Source: Amyelois transitella (Eukaryota > Arthropoda > Insecta > Lepidoptera > Pyralidae). From it: a DNA stretch of 64,000 nucleotides. Under the pieces are notes generated by a model. It searched no databases and was not told the DNA's origin. It was given only the letters and a program-made list of their open reading frames with translations. The stretch is from the NCBI RefSeq assembly GCF_032362555.1, contig NC_083534.1:1826001-1890000 (forward strand), written 5' to 3'. A program made the position numbers and the translations under genes. Below, piece after piece: positions 28,789 to 39,511 of the stretch. Each line of letters opens with the position of its first letter. Position 1 is the stretch's first letter.

Positions 28789-31180
28789 ATGAGTACCAGT
28801 GATGAGGAAAATATTGACATGGACTACCTCATTTCTTTAGTTCAAGAACGGGAAGTACTGTGGGATAAGTTTCATGTGGATTTTAAAAACAATAATTTAA
28901 AAGCGAAGGCATGGGCAGATGTTACAAAAAATTTATTTCCAGAATATGATAGCTACGCTCCCGATCGAAAGAACAAAATTGGTGAGTCCTTATTTTTCTT
29001 CATACTAGTAACATGACTAAATTTTCTTTAATTGCCACTTCAAAGATCCTGTGCTGCTCATAAAATAGTTTGCAAATTCATTTCTAATGCCATTAGCTGC
29101 TGTCAATTCTTCATTTTGGGGTTGGAGAGAGTGAAACTCATCACAAATTATCGCCAATTTATCTTTTTGACGAACACCTTCCCGATCGGCCACAAAATTA
29201 TGTAGGACACAACATGCTTTTACAATGGCAGTAGCAAAATCATAGGATACGTTTATCGGTCTGTGAAAAATGCGCCATTTGTTTGCCATGATTCCAAAAG
29301 CACATTCGACATATCTTCTTGCCCTGCTAAGACGATAATTGAATACCATCTGTATTACATCGAGATTTTTACCACCATAAGGACGCATAACATGTTTGCT
29401 TAATCCAAAAGCTTCGTCACCCACTAACACATATGGGATTGGTCTATTAAAACCACATAGTGGCTGGGGATCAGGCAATGGCAGCTTCTCGCAAATCATT
29501 AACTCGTACAGTTTTGAGTTTTGAAAAACAGTTGAATCGCACTCTTTTCCGTATGCGCCAATATCGACAAAAGTAAATTTATAGTTAGAGTCCACAACAG
29601 CTAGCAACACCATAGAAAAAAAAGATTTGTAATTAAAAAAGAGGGAGCCACTATTAGCAGGATTACACATGCGTATATGCTTTCCGTCGATGGCCCCGAT
29701 GCAATGAGGAAAATTTGCTCTGACATCAAAATCAGATGCTATTTTTTGGAATCGGTCTGTTGTCAGTTCAGGGATGTTGTCACGAAGAAGATGTTTCCAT
29801 ATAGCTTCGCATACTCTCAATATCATACATGCAATCGTAGATTTCCCCCGTTTAAATTTGAATTCTAAATCTTGAATCGTATTTCCACTTCCTAGGTACC
29901 TGTAAAAAAAAAATTAAGATTATTAGGACGACTAGTGCAGCGAAACTAGCGCCACCCGTCTATTTGTTCTTTTTCTTTCTGATCACATCATATTTTAAAA
30001 ATCTAATTCCATAGTGCCCTAGTAAATGACTCATAGTATTTTTCGTATCAATTTCACAATTTTTCCTTTCAAAACCGCCGAGAAAAATTGATTATCGCCA
30101 AAAGTGGCCACTTTCGGCAGTAATCAATTTTTCTCTGAATTTACCGAAGGAAAAATGTGAAATTTATACCAAAAATACTATGAGTCATTTACTAGGGCAC
30201 TATCGAATTAGATTTGTATAATATGATGTAATCAGAAAGAAAAAGAATAAATAGACGGGTGGCGCTAGTTTCGCTTCACTCTTCGTCTATAAAACAGTAC
30301 TCACTCAGGGGTAGATGCTTATACAAAATTATATGTTTTTAAATCACCCCTTGAAAGTGACCACATACTGGTAGTTTGTAGTCACTTTTTAGAGGTGATT
30401 CAAAATTCGGCAATATTTTCCCTTATATTTATGAAATGCATTTCTGAAGTATTCGATTTAAGGCTCTAGTTACGCATCTATAGGACCTTAAAAAAAGACG
30501 CGATGAACCTACAAATATACATGTAATATTTGATTTTCATTTCAGGTAATACTGTTGTGAAAAAGTGGAAAAATGTCAAAGACACCTTTTTCAAACATTT
30601 GAAAAAAATTAAAGAAGCCTCGAGATCCGGCTCAGCCGCTAAAAAGCTTGCAAAATATCATTATTACAATCAGCTATTATTTTTAACCAAAATAGCACAG
30701 AATGCCACGGACGATAGTTTAAACTTAGCTGATGAATCGACCATGTGTTCTACAGATGATGTTCCTGTTCCTGGGCCGTCCCGCTATGTTCCTGTCACCC
30801 GGAAGAGAACATTACAATTGGATGATTTTGAAAAAGATACATTAGAAGCATTAAAAGCTCCTAAGGAGAAGGAGAATCGCCACTTGTCCTTTTTTAAAGG
30901 CATACTGCCATCTATAGAAGATTTTACCGAACTTCAGACCCTGACTTTCCAAACAAAAGTTTTACAACTAATCACGGAAATGCGCTATGGACAATCGACT
31001 CCACATTCGTCCTTTGCGTTTGAAGAGCAATTATCACACGGGTATCAAACCCGAAATTACCAAAGTACGGGTACGTACAGTTCAATAAACTCAAATTCTG
31101 CTGTATTTCAATCTCCAAATCAAGGTTCTGAAGTGTCTCAAAATAGCGAAGAGATTGAATATGACTTTGCAAACATGTAA
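28789..31180 (+). CDS. Harb-C MADF-BESS protein (2 exons)
   Basis: Exon 1 28789-28981 (MSTSDEENIDMDYLISLVQE..., AWADVTKNLF; donor GTGAGT), exon 2 30546-31180 after TTTCAG (KKWKNVKDTFFKHLKKIKEA, YYNQLLFLTK). The BESS-like segment is ENRHLSFFKGILPSIEDFTE, followed by HGYQTRN and an acidic end EYDFANM. Closest in this window to the Harb-I partner. The frame is open. Confidence 0.9.
29934..30280. repeat. Fold-back MITE, about 347 bp
   Basis: The ends AGTGCAGCGAAACTAGCGCC and, on the other strand, AGTGAAGCGAAACTAGCGCC continue as near-complete inverted arms of about 150 bp around a short centre (GGCCACTTTCGGC region). No coding sequence. It lies in the MADF intron and transposase intron of Harb-C. 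The family is unassigned; no clear target duplication was found. Confidence 0.75.
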
Positions 31181-31885
31181 GTGATAATATTGCCCTGAAG
31201 TTGATTTGAAAATCTATTATAATATATAAAACAAAGTCGTGTGTGTTACACCATTTGTACTTAACTCGAATAAAGCAAGTTGAAAAAATAAAAGATTTTC
31301 ATTACTTACCTCAAAGTGATACCCAACATTTCTATTGGCTCCACTGGATTCCTCATATTAGTAAGGTCAACTAGGCTAATTGCGTCTACGGGGCTATTGC
31401 GTCTTTTTTAAGTTATTCGAAAACAGTTCGGTTCAGACTAACTAGTGCTATCTAGTTACATTTGTATAAACTAAAACCTTTACATAAATTACGTCTAGAT
31501 GGCGTTGTAGTGAACTGACTCAATAATTCGGCCATTTTGTATATCGAATGCGTGTGGACAACTTGTTGCTGGTAGAGGTGAGTGTCAAAATCCTTGTTAA
31601 TCTTAAGTTTTTCTTAAATTACCGATTTTAATTTATTATGAGTGTGAGGACTAATCAATGGGCTGCTTACACAGGCAGTTATTTTTAATAAAATAGCTTT
31701 ATTGTAGGAGGTATTGATGTCGCCATTTTTAGGTTAGGATTTATATCTTGGGGTAAATGCATCTCGCCGTTACGAGGTAATTGCGACTGTGGGACGCATT
31801 TTCCTCAAAACATAAATCGTCAACCTTTTTGTGCTAGCATTTAATATATAAAAATTGTATTTCAGATAAAGAGTTTATACTTACC

Positions 31886-32203
31886 ATGGTGATTTTGCAA
31901 TACATGGACATTGACAAATACTTAACTAAATACGATTTTCAAAACTTTATACAACAAAGACTTGTATGGCCATGGCAGAATACTCATTTTAATTTGTCAA
32001 CCAAGTGTTTCGGATGTGGAGAGCCAACAAACGTTATATCCAGTATGCCCCATCATTTTATTATGAATGAGATAATAGTTCAACATGCACGAGTATTGCT
32101 AGCAAGCTCATTTTTCTGGTGTCCTTTTTGTTCCATTTTTACTATTTACGAACATTATCCCGAAGATGAATGCGGGTATTGCCATGCAAATAATTTGATT
32201 TGA
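31886..32203 (+). CDS. Element Q small Cys-rich ORF (105 aa)
   Basis: Open frame of 105 codons lying between an acceptor-like TTTCAG (31862-31866) and a GTAATT donor-like site (32211), just upstream of the transposase. It has four spaced Cys pairs or near pairs (KCFGCGEP, FWCPFCS, ECGYC), suggesting a small zinc-binding fold. I do not recognise the family. It could be an accessory protein made from a separate or bicistronic transcript, or a chance frame in the 5' leader. Confidence 0.5.
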   Translation: MVILQYMDIDKYLTKYDFQNFIQQRLVWPWQNTHFNLSTKCFGCGEPTNVISSMPHHFIMNEIIVQHARVLLASSFFWCPFCSIFTIYEHYPEDECGYCHANNLI

Positions 32204-32310
32204 TAATAAGGTAATTTCACTGCATGACATAATCGCCTTTTACGTGTATACAAAATCCTTATTCACATCAATTTTATTTCATTCATTTCAGATTTAAGAT
32301 ATTTATCAAA

Positions 32311-34515
32311 ATGGTACGTAACTACAGAAAAAAAACACAACCTACGTACACTTTAGATACTTTAAATATAGCCGTCAAAGAAGTAAGAGATGGAATTTTA
32401 AATTCATATCAAGCTTCAAAACAATATAATATACCGCGGACAACTATAGTAGACAGAGTTAAACTTAGAAGAGGTGTCGTTAAAGAAACTAGAGGCAGGC
32501 CAACAGCCATAAATGTCAAATTTGAGAAAAGAATAGCTACCTCGCTCCACATTATGGAAAAGAACGGGTTCGGTCTGTCCTCTGAGGAAGTTATAAAACT
32601 TGTAACGCAATACGTTGAAAAAAATAAACTAACGACACCCTTCAAGGAGGGAGCCCCGGGTTATGAGTGGTTTTCTGGCTTTCGGAAAAGAAATAACTTA
32701 TCTCTAAAAAAACCACAAGCGGTAGAGATGTCACGAAAAGCCGCATGTGACCCGTTCATAATCAAGGACTACTTCGACACACTTGAAGAGTATATAAAAA
32801 CAATGGATTTACAATATAGTCCAGATAGAATATGGAATCTCGACGAATCTAGTTTCAGCAAGGACCCAGAAAAGACCAAAATTGTTGGGGCAAAAGGCTA
32901 TGCGAGTACCAGAACAATTGCTTCGGCGGGAAAAGATAATGTGACTGTATTGTTTACAGTTAACGCAGCAGGTGAAAAATTGCCACCATTAATCATATAC
33001 CGTGGCAAAAATATATGGGACCAATGGATGTCTCAAAATGCTTATGAAGGTACTTGTTATGCGGCCACAAAGAATGGGTGGATAGACGCTAAAGTTTTTG
33101 AGAAATACATGTTGGGGACAGTCTTGCCTCATGTAAGTAAAGAGTCACCTTGTTTAATAATATACGACGGCCATTCCACGCATATTCAATTACATGTATT
33201 AGAGAAAGCAAAAGAATTGGGCGTTGAAATTATAAAACTGCCATCACACGCGAGCCATCTGTTACAACCTTTAGATTTAGCGGTATTTAAATCTATGAAA
33301 GTTAGGTGGGATGCTAAAATATTGGCATGGCAACGGTTAAACGTAGGAGCCAAGATGCAAAAACACAATATCAGTGAAATCCTCGGGGAAGTCTGGAAAG
33401 AGTTAGATCCCAAAATAATACGAAATGGATTTAAAAAAGGCGGCATATTCCCCCTAAATAAAGACGTAATACCTGTTGAAAAATACGACGCACAGGCTTT
33501 TAAAAGATTCAATGAAGCCAAAATAAAACAAGTTCCAACGTTATACAGTTTATGTTCACGACAAATAATAAAGACCATTAATAAGAAATGTACCTCAACA
33601 ATTGACAACCACAAAAATAATATTATTTTCCATCCCAATGAGATACAGTTACCTGGTACAAGTCAAGGAACACCAAAAATTGAGATTTTGGAAGACCGGT
33701 ATCTGAATAATGAAGAACTAGTATCCTTTGAAAGTTTGTTACTTAACACGATAAAAAAAGCTGACCCGACATATAAAATTAAGAAAAGAAAGGTAGTTCA
33801 AGGAAGTGAAGTAATTACACACGATGATTTTTTGAATAGATTGCGGAAAAATGAGGCTGAAAAACAAAAAAAAGAAGAAGAAAAAAGAGAACGAAAATCT
33901 AAATCAGAGGCGAAGAAAAATATAAAATCTAAACAGAAATTACCTATGCCTACGACTATAAAAAAATGTCAGAAGAAAATACCGAAAAAGATACCGAAAT
34001 ATTCATCGGACGAAAGCAGTGAAAGTGATAATATAATACTTAGCAGCGACTCTGATACAAGCGAAAACTGGGGAACATATTGTCATAAGATAATCCAACA
34101 AGTTGAAGAAGAAAGTAATATAAGTGATCATACATCCACTGAACTAGGACTTACATCTATACAATGTCATAAAATACAGCCAGATAAGGACCATATCACT
34201 AATGATGAATATGAACCAGATTCCAGTCAAAGGCATCCACAAGTTGGTGACTGGATTATTGTAAAATTCGCAACAAAGAAAACCGTGAAACACTTTATCG
34301 GAAATGTAATCTCATTGAATCATGGCCATCCTCAGGTTAAGTATTTGAGAAAAATTAAAAATAGTAAGATTGTATCCTTTCATTACCCTGACGTTGAGGA
34401 CGTATCTGAACTCATACATGACATTGACATTGTTAAGTTTCTTGAAAACCCCCTAATAACACGAAGAGGACACGTAGTTTTCAAAGAAAAATTTGAAGGA
34501 TTCAATATTCAGTAG
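32311..34515 (+). CDS. Element Q pogo-like DDE_1 transposase with C-terminal extension
   Basis: 734 residues. An N-terminal Psq-type helix-turn-helix (about 15-55, SYQASKQYNIPRTTIVDRV) is followed by a CENP-B/Tc5-type DNA-binding region (about 70-135) and a DDE_1 domain with WNLDES (D178), IYDGHSTH (D286) and LLQPLD (D322), spacing 35. After about residue 500 there is a Lys/Glu-rich coiled segment, a Ser/Asp-rich stretch and a C-terminal folded module beginning VGDWIIVKFATKK. It cuts and pastes at TA. The start follows TTTCAG and the M of MVRNYRKKTQ. It looks intact. Confidence 0.93.
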   Translation: MVRNYRKKTQPTYTLDTLNIAVKEVRDGILNSYQASKQYNIPRTTIVDRVKLRRGVVKETRGRPTAINVKFEKRIATSLHIMEKNGFGLSSEEVIKLVTQYVEKNKLTTPFKEGAPGYEWFSGFRKRNNLSLKKPQAVEMSRKAACDPFIIKDYFDTLEEYIKTMDLQYSPDRIWNLDESSFSKDPEKTKIVGAKGYASTRTIASAGKDNVTVLFTVNAAGEKLPPLIIYRGKNIWDQWMSQNAYEGTCYAATKNGWIDAKVFEKYMLGTVLPHVSKESPCLIIYDGHSTHIQLHVLEKAKELGVEIIKLPSHASHLLQPLDLAVFKSMKVRWDAKILAWQRLNVGAKMQKHNISEILGEVWKELDPKIIRNGFKKGGIFPLNKDVIPVEKYDAQAFKRFNEAKIKQVPTLYSLCSRQIIKTINKKCTSTIDNHKNNIIFHPNEIQLPGTSQGTPKIEILEDRYLNNEELVSFESLLLNTIKKADPTYKIKKRKVVQGSEVITHDDFLNRLRKNEAEKQKKEEEKRERKSKSEAKKNIKSKQKLPMPTTIKKCQKKIPKKIPKYSSDESSESDNIILSSDSDTSENWGTYCHKIIQQVEEESNISDHTSTELGLTSIQCHKIQPDKDHITNDEYEPDSSQRHPQVGDWIIVKFATKKTVKHFIGNVISLNHGHPQVKYLRKIKNSKIVSFHYPDVEDVSELIHDIDIVKFLENPLITRRGHVVFKEKFEGFNIQ

Positions 34516-35228
34516 AGTATAGAAAATGTATTGTTGATTTTTCTGATCAGTAAGACTGAATTACATAGTATTATGTAATGACAATTGTATTTAAAAGTTA
34601 AAATACTCAGTATTAGATACCATATTTTTATGTGATTATTTGTTGAATACTGTGGTTGAATAATATGACACTACTTAAGTACGAAGATTTTTGTTCTGTT
34701 AATTTGTCTTAAGAAATTTTATGTCGATTAATCTTGTTATTTAATTGTTTAAGCATGAAAACTTGTATACGCTATCTAAGTATAAGTACATTTTCTAGAG
34801 TAGGTTAGCTTAAGTCATTAGTTACCGAATGATCTGATATTTCTGGTCAAATATACAAGACTGAACTTTGTTATAATATGTCACATAGTGACTGATTTTA
34901 AGTTGGAGTATGGAGAGATGTCGATTACTGTTAATTAGTATGATTAAGCTAATTATATAAAGTTTCAGTATATCCTTAAGTTTATTCTAATAATCTTATC
35001 TGATATTGCTGGTCAAATTTTGCAAGACTGAATTTCTTTATAATATGTCACATAGTGACTGACTGGAAGTTAGAATATAACGTTGGTGTGTGGACAGATG
35101 TTGATTACTGTTAATTAGTGTGATTAAGCTAATTATGTTAAATTTCATTATAACAAAAGTTTACTTTTCTAAAGAATATTTTTGCTGTAATAAGCATCTT
35201 TTCGACTAATATTTTACAATTATGAAGG

Positions 35229-35284
35229 TAACAACGCCTAAATCTAACTTGATAACACAATCAAGTTAGATTTAGGCGTTGTTA
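35229..35284. repeat. Perfect 25-bp hairpin in element Q
   Basis: Arms 35229-35253 and 35260-35284 (TAACAACGCCTAAATCTAAC... and its exact complement) with a 6-base loop AACACA. It lies 0.7 kb downstream of the transposase stop. It could form a strong RNA stem in a read-through transcript, or be a tiny fold-back remnant. Confidence 0.85.
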
Positions 35285-36657
35285 AGTCAAAACATGCCAT
35301 TTTTTATTTACTGGATAATAAGTTCAGAATAGTTTTCCTTTGGCAGGATTTTTGTATAGATTTTTGTTCCCAGTACCGAAAATTTGATTTTGAAAATTAA
35401 GAACAACGCATTTATAAAAAGTTGGCTCTTATTTTAATTTTTTATAATAAAAATTGTATAATGTAATGCAGATTTTTTTATTTACAATTCTTACCACTAT
35501 TAAAATCTCATAGGTTTCTACTACCTACAAGTAAGTACATGCAAATAGGTGGTCCGAGAGGGGGCAAGTTTTATGAGTAAAATGTTGACAACATCTGGAT
35601 TTAGCACGAGGCAAATGCGTCTATAAAAAACTAGGCGCATTTCCCCCCGACCTTACCAAATCTTCTCTGAATGCATCAAGTATTCTCTTTGTCTTATTAA
35701 ATTATCACCTATAGCATAGAAAATTGGTTTGTAAAAAGCTACCTTGTTTTCATCCCGATAAACCTACTAATTCAGTATTTACTTAATAAAGACGCATTTG
35801 ACCCAAACGGGGTAAATGCGTAAGAAAAACCTCTTTCAAAAACACTCAATATGCCACCTTTTTAAAACTCTGGTGAAAAAAACATTGATATAAATTTATA
35901 CATAAGAAGTCATTTAATAGGCTTGATGTTCAAAAACAACGATAATGCCATGAATTCGCCTACATTATGGCGTTAACTTCAAGTGATCGGGAAATATGAC
36001 GCAATTACCCCGGTTGACCTTATATTGTTTCCGTATATGTGGCTCTAAGGATTGCAATAAACCTTCAAAAGTGGATACGCTCATTCGAAAAAAATTGTAA
36101 AACCTCTTTTCGTCTAAAACTAACTCTTGATATTCTTTAAAGAAAAAAAGTCCGTCACTATTCCTCAAGGCTATAAATGGACTGATCCAGTGTTTTCGTA
36201 TGATTCTACGTCGATTTCTTCGGTGGCGAAGTAATAAGAGCAGCAGCACACGTCTTTCCCGATCCATTGTTATTACAGACTGTCGTACGTAGCGATGGAC
36301 AACCCCTCATTATGCTACCGCTGCGGCGCCGCCGCGGCTCCGTAGATCGTTGCGACGCCGCTCTGCCCGTGTGGTCGCCAGCGCGGCGAAATGGCTTGCG
36401 GTGCGGCGCCGCGCCGCCCGTGTGGTTTGAGCCTAAGGCCTCGGTCTCGAATTTTGCGGGCAGCGGGGCGGCGGCGGCGGCGGCGCGGGAGCGGCAGGAT
36501 CTTGCGTATCGTCAAATGGACCGGGTCTCGAAAACAGAGGCGCGGGAGCGGCGCGGGGGCGGGCAACGAGCGGTGCACTCCAGTCGAGCGGTGACCGTCC
36601 CGTGTTGCGCGTCTGCATTGTAGTATAGTGTTGTACTTTTTTTTGTGACGTTTCAAA

Positions 36658-38515
36658 ATGTCCTCGGACGTGCAAGAGCAAATTATTTCGGCAATCTTTG
36701 AGAGGAGACCCATATGGAACAGCAAAGATGTGAACCATAAAAATAGAAGAATAATTAATCAATTATGGGAAGAAATAAAAAACGAACTGAATATTGAAGG
36801 TAGGTGAATATAAAAATTATTTATTATGTTATATACAATGTTTATTATGGTTTACAAATTAATTAGTAGCTAATGGGATTATTTACAAAATATTCTTTGA
36901 ATTTTTCACGTATATATTGTGCTTGATAAGACGTCCGGGCGTTGGTTTGTAATCGTGTTTGTAATGTTTGTTGATTCGTATTGACAGTAATATAGGCAAT
37001 GTCATTATCACCGTCCTTATCTCGGATAATGTTATGCAACAAACAGCAAGTTTTGATGAGTAATCTTGCATGACATTTGTTTGTCTCTATGGGCGATCTG
37101 AAAATATGCCACTTGGATCTTAAAATTCCGAAAGCACACTCAATAGTCTTTCGAGCCCGCGATAATCGCTTATTAAATAACTCACTTTGTGCATTAAGTA
37201 CGCTTTGTGGATAAGGTCGCATCAAATATGTTTTGAGTGGATATCCTTCATCTCCAATAAAAACCATTGGTAGAACGATATCTGATGTGGGTAGATATTG
37301 TGGACCTGGTATATTGTAGTTATTACTTTGAAGTAAACGGTTCAAATTAGAGTAATGGAATGTCCCTGCATCACTTTGTTTCCCTCTTCCTCCAACTTCT
37401 ATACAAACGAATCTTTTGTCAGCATCCGCGACCGCTTGCAAGTGCATCGAAAAGAAATGTTTATAATTATAATGCGATGATCCAGCGAACTTAGGATTTT
37501 TTATTCGACAGTGCTTGCCATCAATAGCACCAACGCAATTAGGAAATTGCCATTTTTCATAGTATTTTTCCGCTATATTTTTCAATAATTCTTCTGTCGG
37601 TTTTGGCATATGTAAATGTACCAAATTTTTCCATATAGCTTTACAAGTGCCATAAACTATGTTGGCTACCGTTGTTTTTCCCATTCTGAATGACAATGAC
37701 AGTCTTTTGAAAGGCTGCCCACTCGCCAAAAACCTGAAAATTAAAGCATGTATATGTTAAAGTTATGTATGTAATAAATAGTCTGTTCGTTCTTTGTTTC
37801 AGTGACCGATTTAAAGAAGAAATGGAAAAATTTAAAAGATCACTATAGAAAGGAATTAAAAAAAAATCCTGCCCCTAGATCAGGAGATGCCGGAAATGTT
37901 AATCAACCCTCAAATTGGCAATATTTTTCTCAATTGAGGTTTTTGCAAGATGAAGTTGTACCAAATGTTACTGAGGGTAATTTAAGCAGACCTGAAGTAA
38001 GTAATCAGATAAGTAATGATTCGTTTGAGACAGAAGACATATCTGGAGAAAACTCTCAAGAAGATACAACCGGTCATAATGAAGAATCTTCTATTTATCC
38101 ACAACAACCTTCTACATCCTCACAAGAGGCTCCTGTTTCTTCTCAAGAAGCTTCTACATCATTGCAAGAAATTTCTACGCCTCCAAGAGAAGCTTCTGCG
38201 TCACAACGATCAAGAAAAAAGAGAACAGCGAATGACATAAGAACTGAATTTTTAGAATTGGAAAGGAAAAGGATAAGACTGCTGGAAAATGATTTATCAA
38301 ATCAAAGTAGAAACGAGGCTTCTAGAAATGAGAATAAGTCTGATGACTACTACTTTTTTATGAGTTTACTTCCACAAATGGAAAAATTCACGCCCTTTCA
38401 AAAGTTTAGAGTAAGACAAAAAATTAATCAAGCTCTTCTAGATGAGTTAAGTGTAAATGAAAGCACGTACCCTTCTAATGAATCATATATGTATGGGTAT
38501 AGTACTCAACAATAG
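36658..38515 (+). CDS. Harb-B2 MADF-BESS protein (2 exons)
   Basis: Exon 1 36658-36799 is short (MSSDVQEQIISAIFERRPIW, LWEEIKNELNIE; donor GTAGGT). Exon 2 37803-38515 after TTTCAG continues DLKKKWKNLKDHYRKELKKN and YFSQLRFLQD. It has a Ser/Thr/Gln-rich linker (SSQEAPVSSQEASTS), a basic RSRKKRT patch, a long charged helix, the BESS motif (DDYYFFMSLLPQMEKFTPFQ) and ends YMYGYSTQQ. Presumed DNA-binding partner. The frame is open. Confidence 0.9.
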
Positions 38516-39294
38516 AGGTATATCAATCTTATAATGAAAATACTGTCAATAAATAACAAAACTGTGATTTAAATAGTTAACTAATCGTCGTACAGATGAG
38601 AACTTTAATTTTAGAGAGAAGATTTAGTTTTAAGATTAGCGTGGAATTATTATACTGACCACTAAGTATATCGACCTTGTAATAAAAATACTGTAAATGA
38701 GTGAGAAAACTGTGATTGTAGAAATAATTAATCGTAGTACAAACGAAAACTGTGATTTTAAAAATAAATGACAAACTGTTATGTTACTTATTTCATACGA
38801 AACGTTTTTATATTATATTTTTCGTCAAAGATAAATAATTAAGGCTGATTAGTGTGTAGTAGGTATTTAATTAAAATTATTGTATCTGGGAACTTAATAC
38901 CGATGCCAAACTATTTACTAAATTAGTAGGTACAACACTTCCTTTTTGAAACTATCAATAAATACAATTACAAATTACAATTTCGTTGTTTTACTTACCC
39001 AAGCGTTATGTATAATTTTTCTGCTGGAGATATACCTCTAAAACTTTTTGGATTAATTCCAGACTGTAAATCACTCTTGATAGTTTCTAGAATATAGTCA
39101 AAAGTTTCTACACTCATTCTGGTGTAGTCGTAGAATTTATCGGGATTTTGTCTCTGTTCTTCATAATTTCGATAAAACTCGCCATTTATTTTCCTTGCCT
39201 TATAGTAGGGATCCACTTCTTCTTTTGCCCACAATAAATCGAGCGTTAGGAATACATTTGAATCAAAAAGATGTTGTCGCCGATTTTCAGACAT
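36863..39294 (-). CDS. Harb-B2 HARBI1-like DDE transposase (2 exons)
   Basis: Exon 1 38999-39294 (MSENRRQHLF..., FYDYTRMSVETFDYIL, ending LYITLG; an upstream Met at 39330 is also in frame). Exon 2 36863-37733 begins FLASGQPFKRLSLSF and has GAIDGKHCRI, IGDEGYPL, FNKRLSRARKTIECAFGIL and a C-terminus FKEYFVNNPISY. It lacks the W-Q C-terminal signature seen in most other families here. Otherwise complete and open. Confidence 0.91.
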
Positions 39295-39456
39295 TTCGTT
39301 TGCGAATGTCGACAACACAACCACGAACACATCACTACACCGCTACAGTACCGCGCGATCTGCCCGCTGGTTTCGAGAACAGGTATGCGTTGCCCGCCCC
39401 TCTCCCGCGCCGCCGCCGCCGCCACCCCGCTGCCCGCAAAATTCGAGACCGAGGCC

Positions 39457-39511
39457 TAAGACTACGAATCCGACTGACCAAACTTTATTACGGTGCTGAC
39501 TGAGACTGAAT
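39457..39511. other. Non-element flank X, copy 2
   Basis: Repeats 8560-8614 (TAAGACTACGAATCCGACTG... to ...ACTGAATT) between Harb-B2 and Harb-G2. In copy 1 the same TTA is uninterrupted (followed by TGATTAAG), so X is the old target in which C/B2 and G2 inserted. Confidence 0.65.

Larger units (their letters stand above)
31364..36020. mobile_element. Q: complete pogo/Tigger-like (Tc1/mariner superfamily) transposon
   Basis: 4657 bp with TA at 31362-31363 and 36021-36022, and inverted ends AGGTCAACTAGGCTAATTGC / AGGTCAACCGGGGTAATTGC. One long transposase frame plus a small upstream Cys-rich frame. The subterminal regions carry repeated GACGCAWTT...CCCC motifs. The 34516-35600 stretch is AT-rich 3' sequence with direct repeats (for example the TAATATGTCACATAGTGACT segment near 34875 and 35041) and one perfect hairpin, and no gene. 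Confidence 0.93.
29017..36267 (-). pseudogene. Harb-C transposase, exon 1 interrupted by element Q
   Basis: Exon 2 29017-29899 is intact (GAIDGKHIRM, VGDEAFGL, FNYRLSRARRYVECAFGI, ending LKWQLKKI). Exon 1 is split: 36023-36267 (MDRERRVLLLLLLRHRR..., FYNFFRMSVSTFEGLL) and 31310-31361 (TNMRNPVEPIEMLGITLR, donor GTAAGT). Element Q sits at a TA between them. The two pieces join in frame once Q and one TA are disregarded, so this copy was intact until Q arrived. Confidence 0.9.
28526..36433. mobile_element. Harb-C: complete PIF/Harbinger, split by pogo-like element Q
   Basis: Termini GAGCCAAACCACACGGGCGG and, on the other strand, GGCTCAAACCACACGGGCGG; TAA at 28523-28525 and 36434-36436. Without element Q it would be about 3.25 kb. 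It carries the interlocked gene pair and a fold-back MITE in the shared intron space. The right TAA is also the left TAA of Harb-B2, so the two elements abut. Confidence 0.92.
36437..39456. mobile_element. Harb-B copy 2: complete PIF/Harbinger transposon
   Basis: 3020 bp, termini GGCCTCGGTCTCGAATTTTG on both sides, TAA at 36434-36436 and 39457-39459. It abuts Harb-C on the left by sharing its TAA. GC-rich subterminal regions (36450-36600 and 39340-39450). 38516-38990 is AT-rich intron or UTR with no gene. Confidence 0.94.

Noticed and set aside
36267-36623. Ala/Arg-rich frames across the C/B2 junction
   Set aside because: They span two abutting terminal repeats and show no domain.
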